Origin: Zygnema circumcarinatum
Lineage: Eukaryota > Streptophyta > Zygnematophyceae > Zygnematales > Zygnemataceae
Reading direction: 5' to 3'
DNA: 64,000 bases
Assembly: GCA_037447605.1 (NCBI GenBank)
Contig: CM074804.1
Location: 186,331-250,330, forward strand
The first letter of the stretch is position 1. The number at the start of each line of letters is the position of its first letter. Of the stretch, positions 21,417 to 31,959 are shown piece after piece. The notes beneath the pieces are model-generated. The model was not told the origin of the DNA. It ran no database searches and was given only the letters and a program-made list of their open reading frames with translations. A program made the translations under genes and the position numbers.

Positions 21417-23827
21417 TCCGCCCTCCCCTTTATAGGGGGGGGCTCCCTTGGCCTTGGCCTTGCCCCCCTCGGCCTTGCCCCCCTCGGACTTGGCCCCCCT
21501 CGGCCTTTGGCCACCCTCAGCCTTGGCCTTGCCCCCCTCGGCCTTGCCCCCCTCGGCCTTGCCCCCCTCGGCCTTGCCCCCCTCGGCCTTGCTCACCTCT
21601 AACTCTTAAACCTAACCCTAATCCTAACCTATGGGCTTGCCTCCCTCGGCCTTGGCCCCTCGGCCTTTGGCCACCCTCAGCCTTGGCCTTGCCCCCCTCG
21701 GCCTTGCCCCCCTCGGCCTTGCTCACCTCTAACTCTTAACCCTAACCCTAATCCTAACCTATGGGCTTGCCTCCCTCGGCCTTAGCCTGGCCACCATCAG
21801 CCATGGCCTTGCCCCCCTCGGCCTTGCCCCCCTCGGCCTTGCACCCCTCGGCCTTGGCCCCCTCGGCCTTTGCCCCCCTCGGCCTTGCCCACTCGGCCTT
21901 GCCCCACTCGGCATTGCCCCCTTTTAACCCTAACCCTAACCCTGATCCTAACCCTAAAAAAAAAAAAAGAAAAAAAAAAAGGGGGGGAGGAGAAGAACCT
22001 TACCTGCACTGGCGCGCACTTCCCACTTCTCCGCCCTCCCCTTTATAGGGGGGGGCTCCCTCGGCCTTGGCCTTGCCCCCCTCGGCCTTGCCCCCCTCGG
22101 ACTTGGCCCCCCTCGGCCTTTGGCCACCCTCAGCCTTGGCCTTGCCCCCCTCGGCCTTGCCCCCCTCGGCCTTGCCCACCTCTAACTCTAAACCTAACCC
22201 TAATCCTAACCTATGGGCTTGCCTCCCTCGGCCTTGGCCTTTGCCCCCCTCGGCCTTGCCCACCTCTAACTCTAAATCTAACCCTAATCCTAACCTTTGG
22301 GCTTGCCTCCCTCGGCCTTGGCCTTTGCCCCCCCTCGGCCTTGCCTCCCTCGGCCTTGCCTCCCTCGGCCTTGCCCCCCTCGGCCTTGCCCACCTGGGCC
22401 TTGCCCCCTCGGCCTTGCCCACCTCTTACTCTAACCCTAACCCTAATCCTAACCAATGGGCTTGCCTCCCTCGGCCTTGGCCTTTGCAACCCTCGGCCTT
22501 ACCCTCCTCGGCCTTGCCCCCCTCGGCCTTGCCCCCCTCGGCCTTGCCCCCATCGGCCTTGCCCCCCTCGGCCTTGCCCCCCTCGGCCTTGCCCCCCTCG
22601 GCCTTGCTCACCTCTAACTCTTAACCCTAACCCTAATCCTAACCTATGGGCTTGCCCCCTCCCTTGGCCTTGCCCCCCTTGGCCTTGCCCCCCTTGGCCT
22701 TGCCCCCCTCGGCCTTGCCCCCCTCGGCCTTGCTCACCTCTAACTCTAAACCTAACCCTAATCCTAACCTATGGGCTTGCCTCCCTCGGCCTTGGCCTTT
22801 GCCCCCCTCGGCCTTAGCCTGGCCACCATCAGCCATGGCCTTGCCCCCCTCGGCCTTGCCCCCCTCGGCCTTGCACCCCTCGGCCTTGGCCCCCTCGGCC
22901 TTTGCCCCCATTGGACTTGCCAACTCGGCCTTGCCCCACTCGGCATTGCCCCCTTTTAACCCTAACCCTAACCCTGATCCTAACCCTAAAAAAAAAAAGA
23001 AAAAAAAAAAAAAAGGGGGGGAAGGAGAAGAACCTTACCTGCACTGGCGCGCACTTCCCACTTCTCCGCCCTCCCCTTTATAGGGGGGGGCTCCCTCGGC
23101 CTTGGCCTTGCCCCCCTCGGCCTTGCCCCCCTCGGCCTTGGCCCCCTCGGCCTTTGGCCACCCTCGGCCTTGGCCTTGGCCTTGCCCCCCTCGGCCTTGC
23201 CCCCCTCGGCCTTGGCCCCCTCGGCCTTGGCCCCCTCAGCCTTGGCCTTGCCCCCTTGCTCGGCCTTGCCCCCCTCGGCCTTGCTCACCCTCTAACTCTT
23301 AACCCTAACCCTAATCCTAACCTATGGGCTTGCCTCCCTCGGCCTTAGCCTGGCCACCATCAGCCATGGCCTTGCCCCCCTCGGCCTTTGGCCACCCTCA
23401 GCCTTGGCCTTGCCCCCCTTGGCCTTGCCCCCCTCGGCCTTGCCCCCCTCGGCCTTGCCCCATCGGCCTTGCCCACCTCTAACTCTAAACCTAAGCCTAA
23501 TCCTAACCTATGGGCTTGCCTCCCTCGGCCTTGGCCTTGCCCCCCTCGGCCTTGGGCCCCCCCTCGGCCTTGGCCCCCCGGCCTTGCCCCCTCGGCCTTG
23601 CCCACCTCTAACTCTAAACCTAACCCTAATCCTAACCTATGGGCTTGCCTCCCTCGGCCTTAGCCTGGCCACCATCAGCCATGGCCTTGCCCCCCTCGGC
23701 CTTGCCCCCCTCGGCCTTGCACCCCTCGGCCTTGGCCCCCTCGGCCTTTGCCCCCATTGGACTTGCCAACTCGGCCTTGCCCCACTCGGCATTGCCCCCT
23801 TTTAACCCTAACCCTAACCCTGATCCT

Positions 23828-23973
23828 AACCCTAACAAAAAAAAAGGAAAAAAAAAAAGGGGGAAGGAGAAGAACCTTACCTGCAATGGCGCGCACTTCC
23901 CACTGTTGGCGTGCTGAAAAGAGAAGCGAACTTAGGGCAGAGTGAAACTAGCTTCTCCGCCCTCCCCTTTATA
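23828..23973 (-). promoter_or_regulatory. TATA/splice cassette within the satellite
   Basis: Minus strand: TATAAA at 23973-23968, CTTCTCTTTTCAG, a 33-base open segment, donor G|GTAAGG at 23881/23880, a ~45-nt T-rich stretch ending TTAG, then GGTTAGG. Same layout as the 24449-24595 unit. Confidence 0.5.
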
Positions 23974-24448
23974 GGGGGGGGCTCCCCTGGCCTTGGCCTT
24001 GCCCCCCTCGGCCTTGCCCCCCTCGGACTTGGCCCCCCTCGGCCTTGCCCCCCTCGGCCTTGCCCCCCTCGGGCCTTGCCCCCCTCGGCCTTGCCCCCCT
24101 CGGCCTTGCCCACCTCTAACTCTAAATCTAACCCTAATCCTAACCTTTGGGCTTGCCTCCCTCGGCCTTGGCCTTTGCCCCCCCTCGGCCTTGCCTCCCT
24201 CGGCCTTGCCTCCCTCGGCCTTGCCCCCCTCGGCCTTGCCCACCTGGGCCTTGCCCCCTCGGCCTTGCCCACCTCTTACTCTAAATCTAACCCTAATCCT
24301 AACCTTTGGGCTTGCCTCCCTCGGCCTTGGCCTTTGCCCCCCCTCGGCCTTGCCTCCCTCGGCCTTGCCTCCCTCGGCCTCTGCCCCCCTCGGCCTTGCC
24401 CACTCGGCATTGGCCCCTTTTAACCCTAACCCTAACCCTGATCCTAAC

Positions 24449-24595
24449 CCTAAAAAATTAAAGAAAAAAAAAAAAAAAATGGGGGAAGGAGAAGAACCTT
24501 ACCTGCACTGGCGCGCACTTCCCACTGTTGGCGCGCTGAAAAGAGAAGCGAACTCAGGGCAGAGTGAAACTAGCTTCTCCGCCCTCCCCTTTATA
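24449..24595 (-). promoter_or_regulatory. Best-preserved TATA/splice cassette of the satellite
   Basis: Minus strand, in order: CTATAAAGG (TATA at 24595-24590), a pyrimidine-rich CTTCTCTTTTCAG, a 33-base stop-free segment (24535-24503) ending CAG, a consensus donor GTAAGG at 24502, a ~53-nt T-rich stretch, and AG at 24451-24450 followed by GGTTAGGATCAGGGTTAGGG. Transcription would yield the G-rich telomere-like strand. Signals are read directly; promoter and splicing function are inferred. Confidence 0.5.
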
Positions 24596-25025
24596 GGGGG
24601 GGGGCTCCCTCGGCCTTGGCCTTGCCCCCCTCGGCCTTGCCCCCCTCGGACTTGGCCCCCCTCGGCCTTTGGCCACCCTCAGCCTTGGCCTTGCCCCCCT
24701 CGGCCTTGCCCCCCTCGGCCTTGCCCACCTCTAACTCTAAACCTAACCCTAATCCTAACCTATGGGCTTGCCTCCCTCGGCCTTGGCCTTAGCCTTAGCC
24801 TGGCCACCATCAGCCATGGCCTTGCCCCCCTCGGCCTTGCCCCCCTCGGCCTTGCCCCCCTCGGCCTTGCCCACCTCTAACTCTATCCCTAACCCTAATC
24901 CTAAGCTATGGGCTTGCCTCCCTCGGCATTGGCCTTTGCCCCCCTCGGCCTTGCCCCCCTCGGCCTGGGTCCCCTCGGCCTTGCCCACCTCGGCCTTGCC
25001 CACCTTTAACCCTAACCCTAACCCT

Positions 25026-25172
25026 TATCCTTACCCTAAAAAAAAAGGAAAAAAAAAATGGGAAGAAGTAGCGCCTTACCTGCACTGGCGCGCACTCCCC
25101 ACTGTTGGCACGCTGAAAAGAGAAGCGAACTCAGGGCAAAGTGAAACTAGCTCCTCCGCCCTCCCCTTTATA
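25026..25172 (-). promoter_or_regulatory. Rightmost TATA/splice cassette of copy A
   Basis: TATAAA at 25172-25167 (minus), CTTCTCTTTTCAG, open segment, CAG|GTAAGG with the exon edge at 25080, T-rich stretch, then GGTAAGGATAAGGGTTAGGG. Its upstream side is the GC-rich block at 25180-26090 rather than the 15-mer array, so it marks the array boundary. Confidence 0.5.
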
Positions 25173-25179
25173 GGGGGGG

Positions 25180-26090
25180 GCGATCGCGCGAGTGGCTGGC
25201 CCGCCCCGCGAAGGGGTCGGCGCGCGCGTCCAAGAGCGACGCGCGTGCGCGCGTCGGGACGCGCTGCGCTCGAGGGCTGGCCCGCCCCGCGAAGGGGTCG
25301 GCGCGCGCCGGGACGCGCTGCGCTCGAGGGCTGGCCCGCCCCGCGAAGGGGTCGGCGCGCGCGTCCAAGAGGGAACGCACATGCGCCGACCCCGTGCACG
25401 CGTCAGGACGCGCCAGCGCGAGTCCCGACGCGCCGCTCCACGTACCCCTTATCTGCCAAGTGGCGGCTACCAAGTCGCCACTTCCATATTGCGCGTCGTG
25501 ATGCGCCGGCCCACTAACCCCCTTATCAACCACGTGGCGGAAAATCGATCCGCATTGCCATAGTGCGGTCTGACACACCACTTTTATCACGCCACGTGTC
25601 TCCTCGTACCTGAAAATTTGCGCAGCGCGCCACCGATCTTCCGCCAGTCACGAGCGGACGCGGCCAACGCCACCGACACGCCCGTCCGCGAGCATTGAAG
25701 GACCACGTCGGGGTCCGGCCACGCGGCGGGCATGCAGGCGGCCGCACGTGCGAGGTGGTCCCGCAGCGCCACGCGGCGCGGGCGCGCGAGAGAACGGAAG
25801 CTCGCAACATGGAACCCGCGTGCATGCAGCCGCCGCGTGGCGTGCTCTCCTCACCTGTCTGCGCCGGCGCGCTCTAACGGCCCCCCTCCTCGCGCGTGGG
25901 AAGGGGGGGGCGTTCGGCGTGCGATCGCACGGGCGGGGCCGCCCCTCCAAACGGCCAATGTGCGCGAGGGAGGGAGGGAGTCAGGGAGCCAGGGAGGGCC
26001 AGAAAGAGGGCCAGAAAGAGGGCCAGAAAGAGGGCCAGAAGGAGGGCTGAAGGGCCAATGGGCGGGCGGCGGTCGGTGGGGCGTACGAGC
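25180..26090. other. Very GC-rich block, copy A (CpG-dense)
   Basis: Dense CG dinucleotides with internal repeats: GGCTGGCCCGCCCCGCGAAG recurs three times between 25193 and 25350. CCACGTGGC/CCACGTG words follow, then a short GGGCCAGAAAGA tandem repeat at 25990-26040. Open frames on both strands here come from base composition and match no family I know. It may be a CpG-island-like regulatory block. Confidence 0.6.
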
Positions 26091-26894
26091 AGGTCGAACA
26101 CTATTGGTCCTCGTGTCACACACTCTCGTGCCAGGTGGTTTAAACACTCACTTTTTGATATCCTTGCTGATGTGCACAAAATAGGACAATACAAAAACAA
26201 TCCGTATGACGCGTATAACCGCAGACGTGAGATTTCCTGTTCTACTGTAACAGCGCAAAGATCACGCATAGATCACGCTATCCCAGTTGCCGTACTTTCA
26301 GACTCCGCCGTTTCCCGCCCGAATACTGTACTGGAAAGTGAAAAGTGGATTTATTTGACTGGTGGTTGGACAAGCAGCAGAGAGAGGTCGATGTGCGGCT
26401 CCAGGAGAGGAGGCAGCCCCTCCTGCAAGGTCAAAAGAGAGATGGCTGAAAGTGGGTGAGGTGAGGGTGAAGGGAAAGGGAAAGGCTGGCAAGGAAGATA
26501 TTGTTGGTGGGGGAAGTCTCTGGACCTGAGGAACAAGGAGGAGGAGGAGGAGGAGAGCCAAGGAAGCGGAAGCAGTCGAAGGTACTGCTTGCTTGCTTGC
26601 CGCTGCTGTTTTTGGCATTGCAAGAGTATGGCTTGTTTCAGAAGCAAGCAGTTGGCTGTGTTAGCTAAAGAATGCAGGTTGCAGACATGCCGCTAAAGAA
26701 AATAATCACAATTTCGTTTGGCTGTAAATTACATATGGCCAACGTTTTGATTGAAATTAACTATCCAAACGCTTTGCTGGAAACTGCAGTTTTAAGAAGT
26801 CGACTGAAATTCGCATTTCTTTTTCTAGATTCAACCCTGCTATTTTCAGCGCCCTAAATCGTGCATGCTATCCGCTGTAGAACTAATTTATGCG

Positions 26895-26932
<38 letters not shown>

Positions 26933-27111
26933 ACCATCTATGATACATTTCCATGGCTAGGCAACGGCGTACAAGCTTAAGTCAGAGCAGCCAACGCAAG
27001 AGCACTTTCTTTGGAAGATTTTTCGCCCTTCAAATATTTTGACCAAAATGGTGTGCTCTCCTGTATCTGAACGACTATATTAGTATCGTTTGAATAGAAA
27101 TACATGCTATA
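26090..27111. other. Duplicated AT-richer stretch, copy A
   Basis: Shared with copy B at about 36420-37460. It contains an (AT)n run at 26897-26930. The words GACTTATTT.. to KQQ-coding sequence around 26345-26455 form a short open frame (DLFDWWLDKQQREVDV) of unknown meaning. No gene is called. Confidence 0.5.
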
Positions 27112-27189
<78 letters not shown>

Positions 27190-27206
27190 CTCTCTCGCTC
27201 TCTCTC
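27112..27206. repeat. (CT)n microsatellite, copy A
   Basis: About 95 bp of (CT)n. The same locus in copy B is about 590 bp. Confidence 0.97.
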
Positions 27207-27216
27207 CCTTTCTCAC

Positions 27217-28191
27217 TTGGATTTGATTTGAATTTTTTGTTAGTTTTTTCTGGTTCAGATGTGGTGTCTGTGAAGGGGATCAGCGAGGTACTGCAAGGGA
27301 GTGTGTGAGATGAAACCGGCTGAGGGGGGATTGTGAGAGACTAGATTGCAAGAGGCATTTAACTAAATCGAAGCCACAGACCTTAACGGAGTGACTGGAA
27401 TAGCACGATATCTCAAAGACTTTCACTTTTCGAAGGTTTTACAGTATTGCTGTCACTTATACTGCATGCTGTTCGTGACCTCCTCTGCAGGGTACTATGG
27501 AAGGCATCATGCTAACCGTTCAGAAGAAAAACTCTTGCGCCTTGAAGTTCTATCTTCACAAGTTGATGTAGGTCAGCTGCCGCGTATCTTGAGCAGCTTG
27601 CATCCTGCATGGCAACTTACTGCAAAGGTCAGAAATTCTGTATTCTGGACGATGCATGTAGGCACGCATTCTGTCTTCATGTTATGTTGCGCAGATCTTT
27701 CCAGACTTGACGCTCCTCTGAATTGGTGGATGCTTCCAGTTTCCGCATTGCTGCTATCTCTCCCAGCGTATGTGACCCATCGGTAAGTAGACACTTACTT
27801 CCCATAACATACATATAGCAATTCATCTCCTTGCGAACCGTTGCACACCGTTTTGCTCAAAACCTTCATTTTGGACTTTCTGCAGAGTGAAACTGCGCAT
27901 GCGTTTGTATGCGATTGTACTGTTCATTATCTGGACGCATAGTTGATTTACAGCATTTTGAGACTCCTAAGAGGACTCCTCCCTCACTCTCTCACTATCT
28001 CTCTCCCCCCTCTCTCCCTCTCTACCCGCTTTCTTCCCCCCAATTTCTCCCGCCTTTCTCCGTCTCCCTCCCTCTCCCTTTGACTAGCCGCCTCCCTCCA
28101 CTCCTCCATCTCCCTCTCGTTCTACTTCTCCCTCTCTCACTCTCTCCTGTGTGTCTGTGTGGTATGATGGAGGCTCGCTTTCAGGCGGCAG
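27217..28191. other. Region upstream of fructosamine-kinase-like exons
   Basis: A coding-like plus-strand stretch lies at about 27490-27627 (SEEKLLRLEVLSSQVDVGQL, then LHPAWQLTAK), ending before a GTCAGA donor-like site. It may be an upstream exon of the following locus or an unrelated orphan exon. I do not recognise it. A CT-rich tract fills 27970-28145. Confidence 0.35.
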
Positions 28192-30493
28192 ATGCATACG
28201 ACTACGAGATTTGGAGACAAAGGTGTCGCGCATAAGTCCAGTGGGAGGAGGATGCATCAACGTGGCAAATCGCTATGACACTGACGCAGGCTCTTTCTTT
28301 GTAAAAACAAACAGGTATATGCATTCTCTTTCTGGCTAGCTTGGAGCAGCCCAATATCATCTATGCGTATCCGGAAGCAAGCTCGCAGGATGCTGGTTGT
28401 ATGCTTTGCCTCTAATCATCAAGGCTTTCTGAAGCTGCTTCTTTTCAGATTTCCTGCGGATACTATTCAAATGATTTTGAACTCGAGAGAAGACTGCCTG
28501 TTCCGCTGGGCTTTCTCGTCCTGTAGTCAGGAAAGTTGGAGTGCTCGAATGTTGCTTTAAGTAAAACGCTTTCCTTGCAGAAAGCTGCTACATCTTCAGT
28601 TATCAAACTCTTGTGGCTTAGTTGTCTTGCAGAGATGTTGAGCCGGCTATGTTTGAGGCAGACGCTCGCGGATTGGAAGCCATGCACAACACGCGTACTG
28701 TGCGATTACCGCATCCTTTCAAGGTTGGTAACATTCAAAGCCTCATCTTTGGAACCTTTCTGCGGGTGTGGATACGGGTGGACCTTGTAAGCTTGGCAGT
28801 GCTTTCAGTGTCTGAATCGTCCGATACCTCCCTCTGGAAATCGAATACGCTAGATTTGATTCGCCTTGAAATATTCATGATGTTTTCGAACTTGATCTTG
28901 TCCCTCGGAAGCCTTCGCAACTGGAATTCAAGCAATGTACCACCTTGTTTTGTGAAAATTTTACCATCAAGTGGAGATCTGAATAGCCTCGTCTATGCAG
29001 ATGTATCGGGGATCGCTTCCAGGGAGAGGGTCGTTCACCATCATGGAGTACATTCGAGTTCGGTGGTTTGAAAGGAGGCCATCGGCAGCACAGCGCATCT
29101 AAACCTCTTTTAGTTTCATCATGGCGTCATAAGGACCTTGGAACTAGCATTTTCGATTGCTGTATTCGTCATCTTGACATCTTCTCTCATCCCATCTTCA
29201 TGTTCCTTTTTCTTTGTTTCCCTTTTTCCGCTGGCGAAAAAGTTGGCTGACTTCCCCCCAATTCTCCACCTGATCCTGACCTGATTAGCGGCTTCGTGTG
29301 AATTTTCACCTGCTTGCTTTTCAGCTCGTGAAGCTCCACTCCCACGAACTCCTGAACTGTGTTCAGGATCTGCAGAAAAAATCACGAAATTCCATACATA
29401 TCAAAAGACGTAAAAGCAAACATCGCTCGTAATTAGTCCATCACTAGCGTCATATTAAATAGAGTAAGCTTCTGAACTGAACAATGTCACAAGAGTTAGA
29501 GCACCTTGAACTGCAAACTGTATAATGGAAATGATTGTAACGACATACCCTGCGATCCCGCACGTCATCTTCACAGTAAACGAGAGCTAAGTCTTGTTTG
29601 GTTGAACACGCGAAGCGCATCATCGGCAATTTCTTGCACACGTTGAAGATTGGAAATCAGGTGCTTTTGTATTTTAAAGTTGGCTTGTGTTACAAGTTCT
29701 TAACAGATTCAGAATATCAATAGCAATGACGACTGTTTCGTTTTACAGAGGTGGCCACTTTCAGCCATGAATAAAGCCGTATCAGGCCAGTAATAGGAAA
29801 CAAGAGTCTTTTAAGATGCTTAACTGGTAAAAGAGGGCAAAGGCCCGACACTTTATCAGAGAAACGGCAAGATCTGGGCGCTCCGACATTTTTTACTTTC
29901 TGTAGGTTACACAGCATTTTGTTGCAAGCATTTCAGTAAACAATCCGTGTCGTTTTTCTCAATATAGTTGTCGTCTTCCCAAAGAGTGAAAAATAGAGTC
30001 GACTTGCCATGAAAGGCCTAGTGAGACAGGAATTTACATGGCGACAAAGGAGGCCATCGGCAGGACAGTGCATCCAAACCTCTTTTAGTTTCATCATGGC
30101 GTCATAAGGTCCTTGGAACAAGCATTCTCGATTGCTCTATTCTTCATCTTGTCAGTATTTGCAGTTTCCATGCATTCTGAATTCTTGACGATGCAAATGT
30201 TACACATATTGAAAATCTCCCAAGACACCCTAAAGAGCTAGCCATCGTTTTCTATGATCTTTACTGTAATTGATCTGCTGCCTTGGCTCTAAATTGACCT
30301 GCCAATGGAGGATTTCTTTATGGTGTGCAGTTGAGCTGAGAGAATTCCGTCACTATCTGACCTCAAATCTATCAGTTCATGTCTGGGTAGGCAGTGTTGG
30401 ACCGGAGACTGACAAAGATAACCCACTGCTGCATCTCGCAGGAGAGAGCAGCGAAGGGTTCGGTTTTAACCTTAAGAATACATTTGGAAGGTA
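28192..30493 (+). pseudogene. Fructosamine-3-kinase (ketosamine kinase)-like locus, broken
   Basis: Exons resembling plant fructosamine-3-kinases, which phosphorylate glycated protein lysines. Exon 28192-28314 encodes SRISPVGGGCINVANRYDTD then AGSFFVKTN. Exon 28633-28723 encodes VEPAMFEADARGLEAMHNTR. Exon from 29001 encodes GSLPGRGSFTIMEYI. A later segment, about 30442-30493, encodes SSEGFGFNLKNTFG. Phases agree for the first three. After MEYI an extra C (near 29054) shifts the frame before EFGGLKGGHRQHSA, the expected continuation. I cannot find the kinase C-terminal half with its HGD catalytic motif, and copy B begins 240 bp later. It is either a pseudogene or a gene interrupted by the duplicated segment and sequence errors. 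Confidence 0.65.
29068..30150. repeat. ~110-bp direct duplication inside the kinase-like locus
   Basis: Bases about 29068-29175 and about 30045-30150 are near-identical (GGAGGCCATCGGCAG then CCTCTTTTAGTTTCATCATG). The first copy covers the end of the frame-shifted exon. The second lies in otherwise non-coding sequence. Confidence 0.9.
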
Positions 30494-30909
30494 CTTTGTG
30501 AATTGCACCGAGCTAGAAAATGCGTGGCACGTACAAAGTGTTGATTAGGATTGGTACACAATTGTGCCGGCACAAAATCAAACTGGCTCACCCTAATTGC
30601 TGAAAGGCAAAACATTTATGGCGCGAATTGCAAGGGTGCACATTTAGTATGGTCCACACAGTTGGAGGTAAACAGGAAAGACAACATAAAACGAGTTCGC
30701 AACTAGCGTGGCCGCCTCTGAATACTATGATACACACAATAGTGAAACATATACACTGAAATTCCTCCCAAGTCCTATCCTGCTCAGTGTTGTTCCAAAG
30801 GCATACTCATTGCAGATTCATTCATTCTATTAAAGAGAGTCCCAAAATAGACCTCCCATGGCAGAGGTTCCTTCAGCTCTAAAGATGAAGAGGAGGTTCA
30901 GAGAGTCAC

Positions 30910-31088
30910 CTCGTCAAGCAGAGAATCAATTATCTAATCCAATTATCCACAAAGCTCCGCAGAGGGTCTCTCAAGTACTGCATATCCAGTTGGATCTGCT
31001 GAAACCCGCTTCTGCCAAATGTCTCGAGTCTCACGCACTCCTGGAATGTCTTCAGGCACATCTTCACCACTGTGGAAACAACCTATGT
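30910..31088 (-). pseudogene. VPS51-like exon, copy B (damaged)
   Basis: Homologue of 20370-20543. Here the family-like GFQQIQLDMQYLRDP is intact, but a 2-base length change after FVDN creates an early stop before the LLDE end. The two copies therefore carry different lesions in the same exon. Confidence 0.6.
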
Positions 31089-31397
31089 CTGCAGAACAGC
31101 GGCGAGCAAAACCTCAAAAGCTCTTCAGTAAAAGCATATACATGAACGTGATTACAATTCAGGGGCATTTCCATCAAAACTCCTCAAAATTCAGAATGGT
31201 ACAATCTCAAATTAGGTGTGCAAGCCTATCCAGGTCACAATGCAAGACCTGGGACTGCCACCTAAATGTATAGCAAAAGGACGCACCACAGCAAGACACT
31301 TCATCAGAAGTCAGCAATGCTTATTGATTTGTGATAATCACAAGGCAACTTTACATAACACAAAACAGATCGAGATGACTGTTCAAAAAACAAAGCT

Positions 31398-31646
31398 CTA
31401 CCACATCTTTCTTTTTCTTACGTTCGACTCACATTCTTTGAAAAAAGTCCCGGCTATTGCTAGCCTGGCCATCATGTACATGTTCGTAATTGCTTTAACT
31501 CGAGCTTTGTGAAAGCTGCACTCACTAAAGAACACGTTTGCAACATCCTCTGCAAAGTCGATAAGAGTGCTTACCACAACCACATGTTGGCCGAGAACAT
31601 GTGCGCTCACAGTCATGCTCCAGAGCCCAAAATCACTGAAACTCAC
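31398..31646 (-). other. Open frame in copy B, unknown
   Basis: An 82-residue open frame (VLGQHVVVVSTLIDFAEDVA then NVFFSE) that is interrupted in copy A. It overlaps a possible GTAAGC donor. It may be a remnant exon of the same minus-strand gene as the VPS51-like exon, but I do not recognise it. Confidence 0.2.
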
Positions 31647-31959
31647 CAGCTCTAAGACCCTGAGAACCGAAAACCACTAAAACACTACCAAAGAGTCAGG
31701 GATCCTTGAACCCTACAGTCTTCAAAACAAACTCAACATAGAAACCCAGAAGTCCATAAATCTAAATGAAACCCAGGAACCCTAGAACCCTACCACGCTG
31801 AACCCCAAAATGCGTTCCTCCTGCGTGGCCTCAGCGATCTTGGTGGATTGCTTTCATCAGGCAGCGCAGAGCTGTCAAGAGTACCAAATATCTTTTTTTC
31901 ATCATAGGTCACACTTTGAAAGCCCCCTACAGACTCAGGGCAAAGTGAAACTAGCTTCT

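Larger units (their letters stand above)
21417..25180. repeat. Composite telomere-like satellite array, copy A
   Basis: Higher-order array of roughly 0.6-1 kb units. Each unit has many copies of a 15-bp repeat (CTCGGCCTTGCCCCC on plus), several TCTAACTCTAACCCTAA blocks (TTAGGG-type on minus), an A-run followed by a G-run, and a TATAAA/splice-site cassette on minus. The 15-bp period keeps several frames open, so long Pro-Ser-Ala-Leu or Gly-Gly-Lys-Ala reading frames arise on both strands. These are artefacts of periodicity, not genes. Confidence 0.95.
20197..27216. repeat. Segmental duplication, copy A (~7 kb)
   Basis: Direct duplicate of 30733-37460. In order it holds a VPS51-like exon, degenerate CCCTAA-rich sequence, the satellite array, a GC-rich block, a ~750-bp AT-richer stretch and a (CT)n tract. 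Near-identity begins at CACAATAGTGAAACATATAC on the left and runs into the (CT)n on the right. The copies differ by substitutions and many 1-10 base indels. Confidence 0.95.

Noticed and set aside
21500-24450. True chromosome end (telomere)
   Set aside because: The TTAGGG-type runs are only 2-4 units long, are mixed with variants, and are embedded in a satellite with unique genes on both sides.
24449-24595. Spliced-leader RNA gene array
   Set aside because: A repeated short exon with a GTAAGG donor is suggestive, but no Sm site or defined short downstream RNA is visible, and a 3' splice-like AG follows the T-run.
21800-25500. Long open frames of Pro-Ser-Ala-Leu or Gly-Gly-Lys-Ala repeats on both strands
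   Set aside because: A 15-bp repeat without stops opens several frames at once. The frames have no conserved start, no non-repeat domain, and run through A- and G-runs.
25168-25950. Several 100-250 codon frames in the GC-rich block
   Set aside because: High GC makes stops rare. Frames overlap on all strands, match no family and are shifted between copies A and B.
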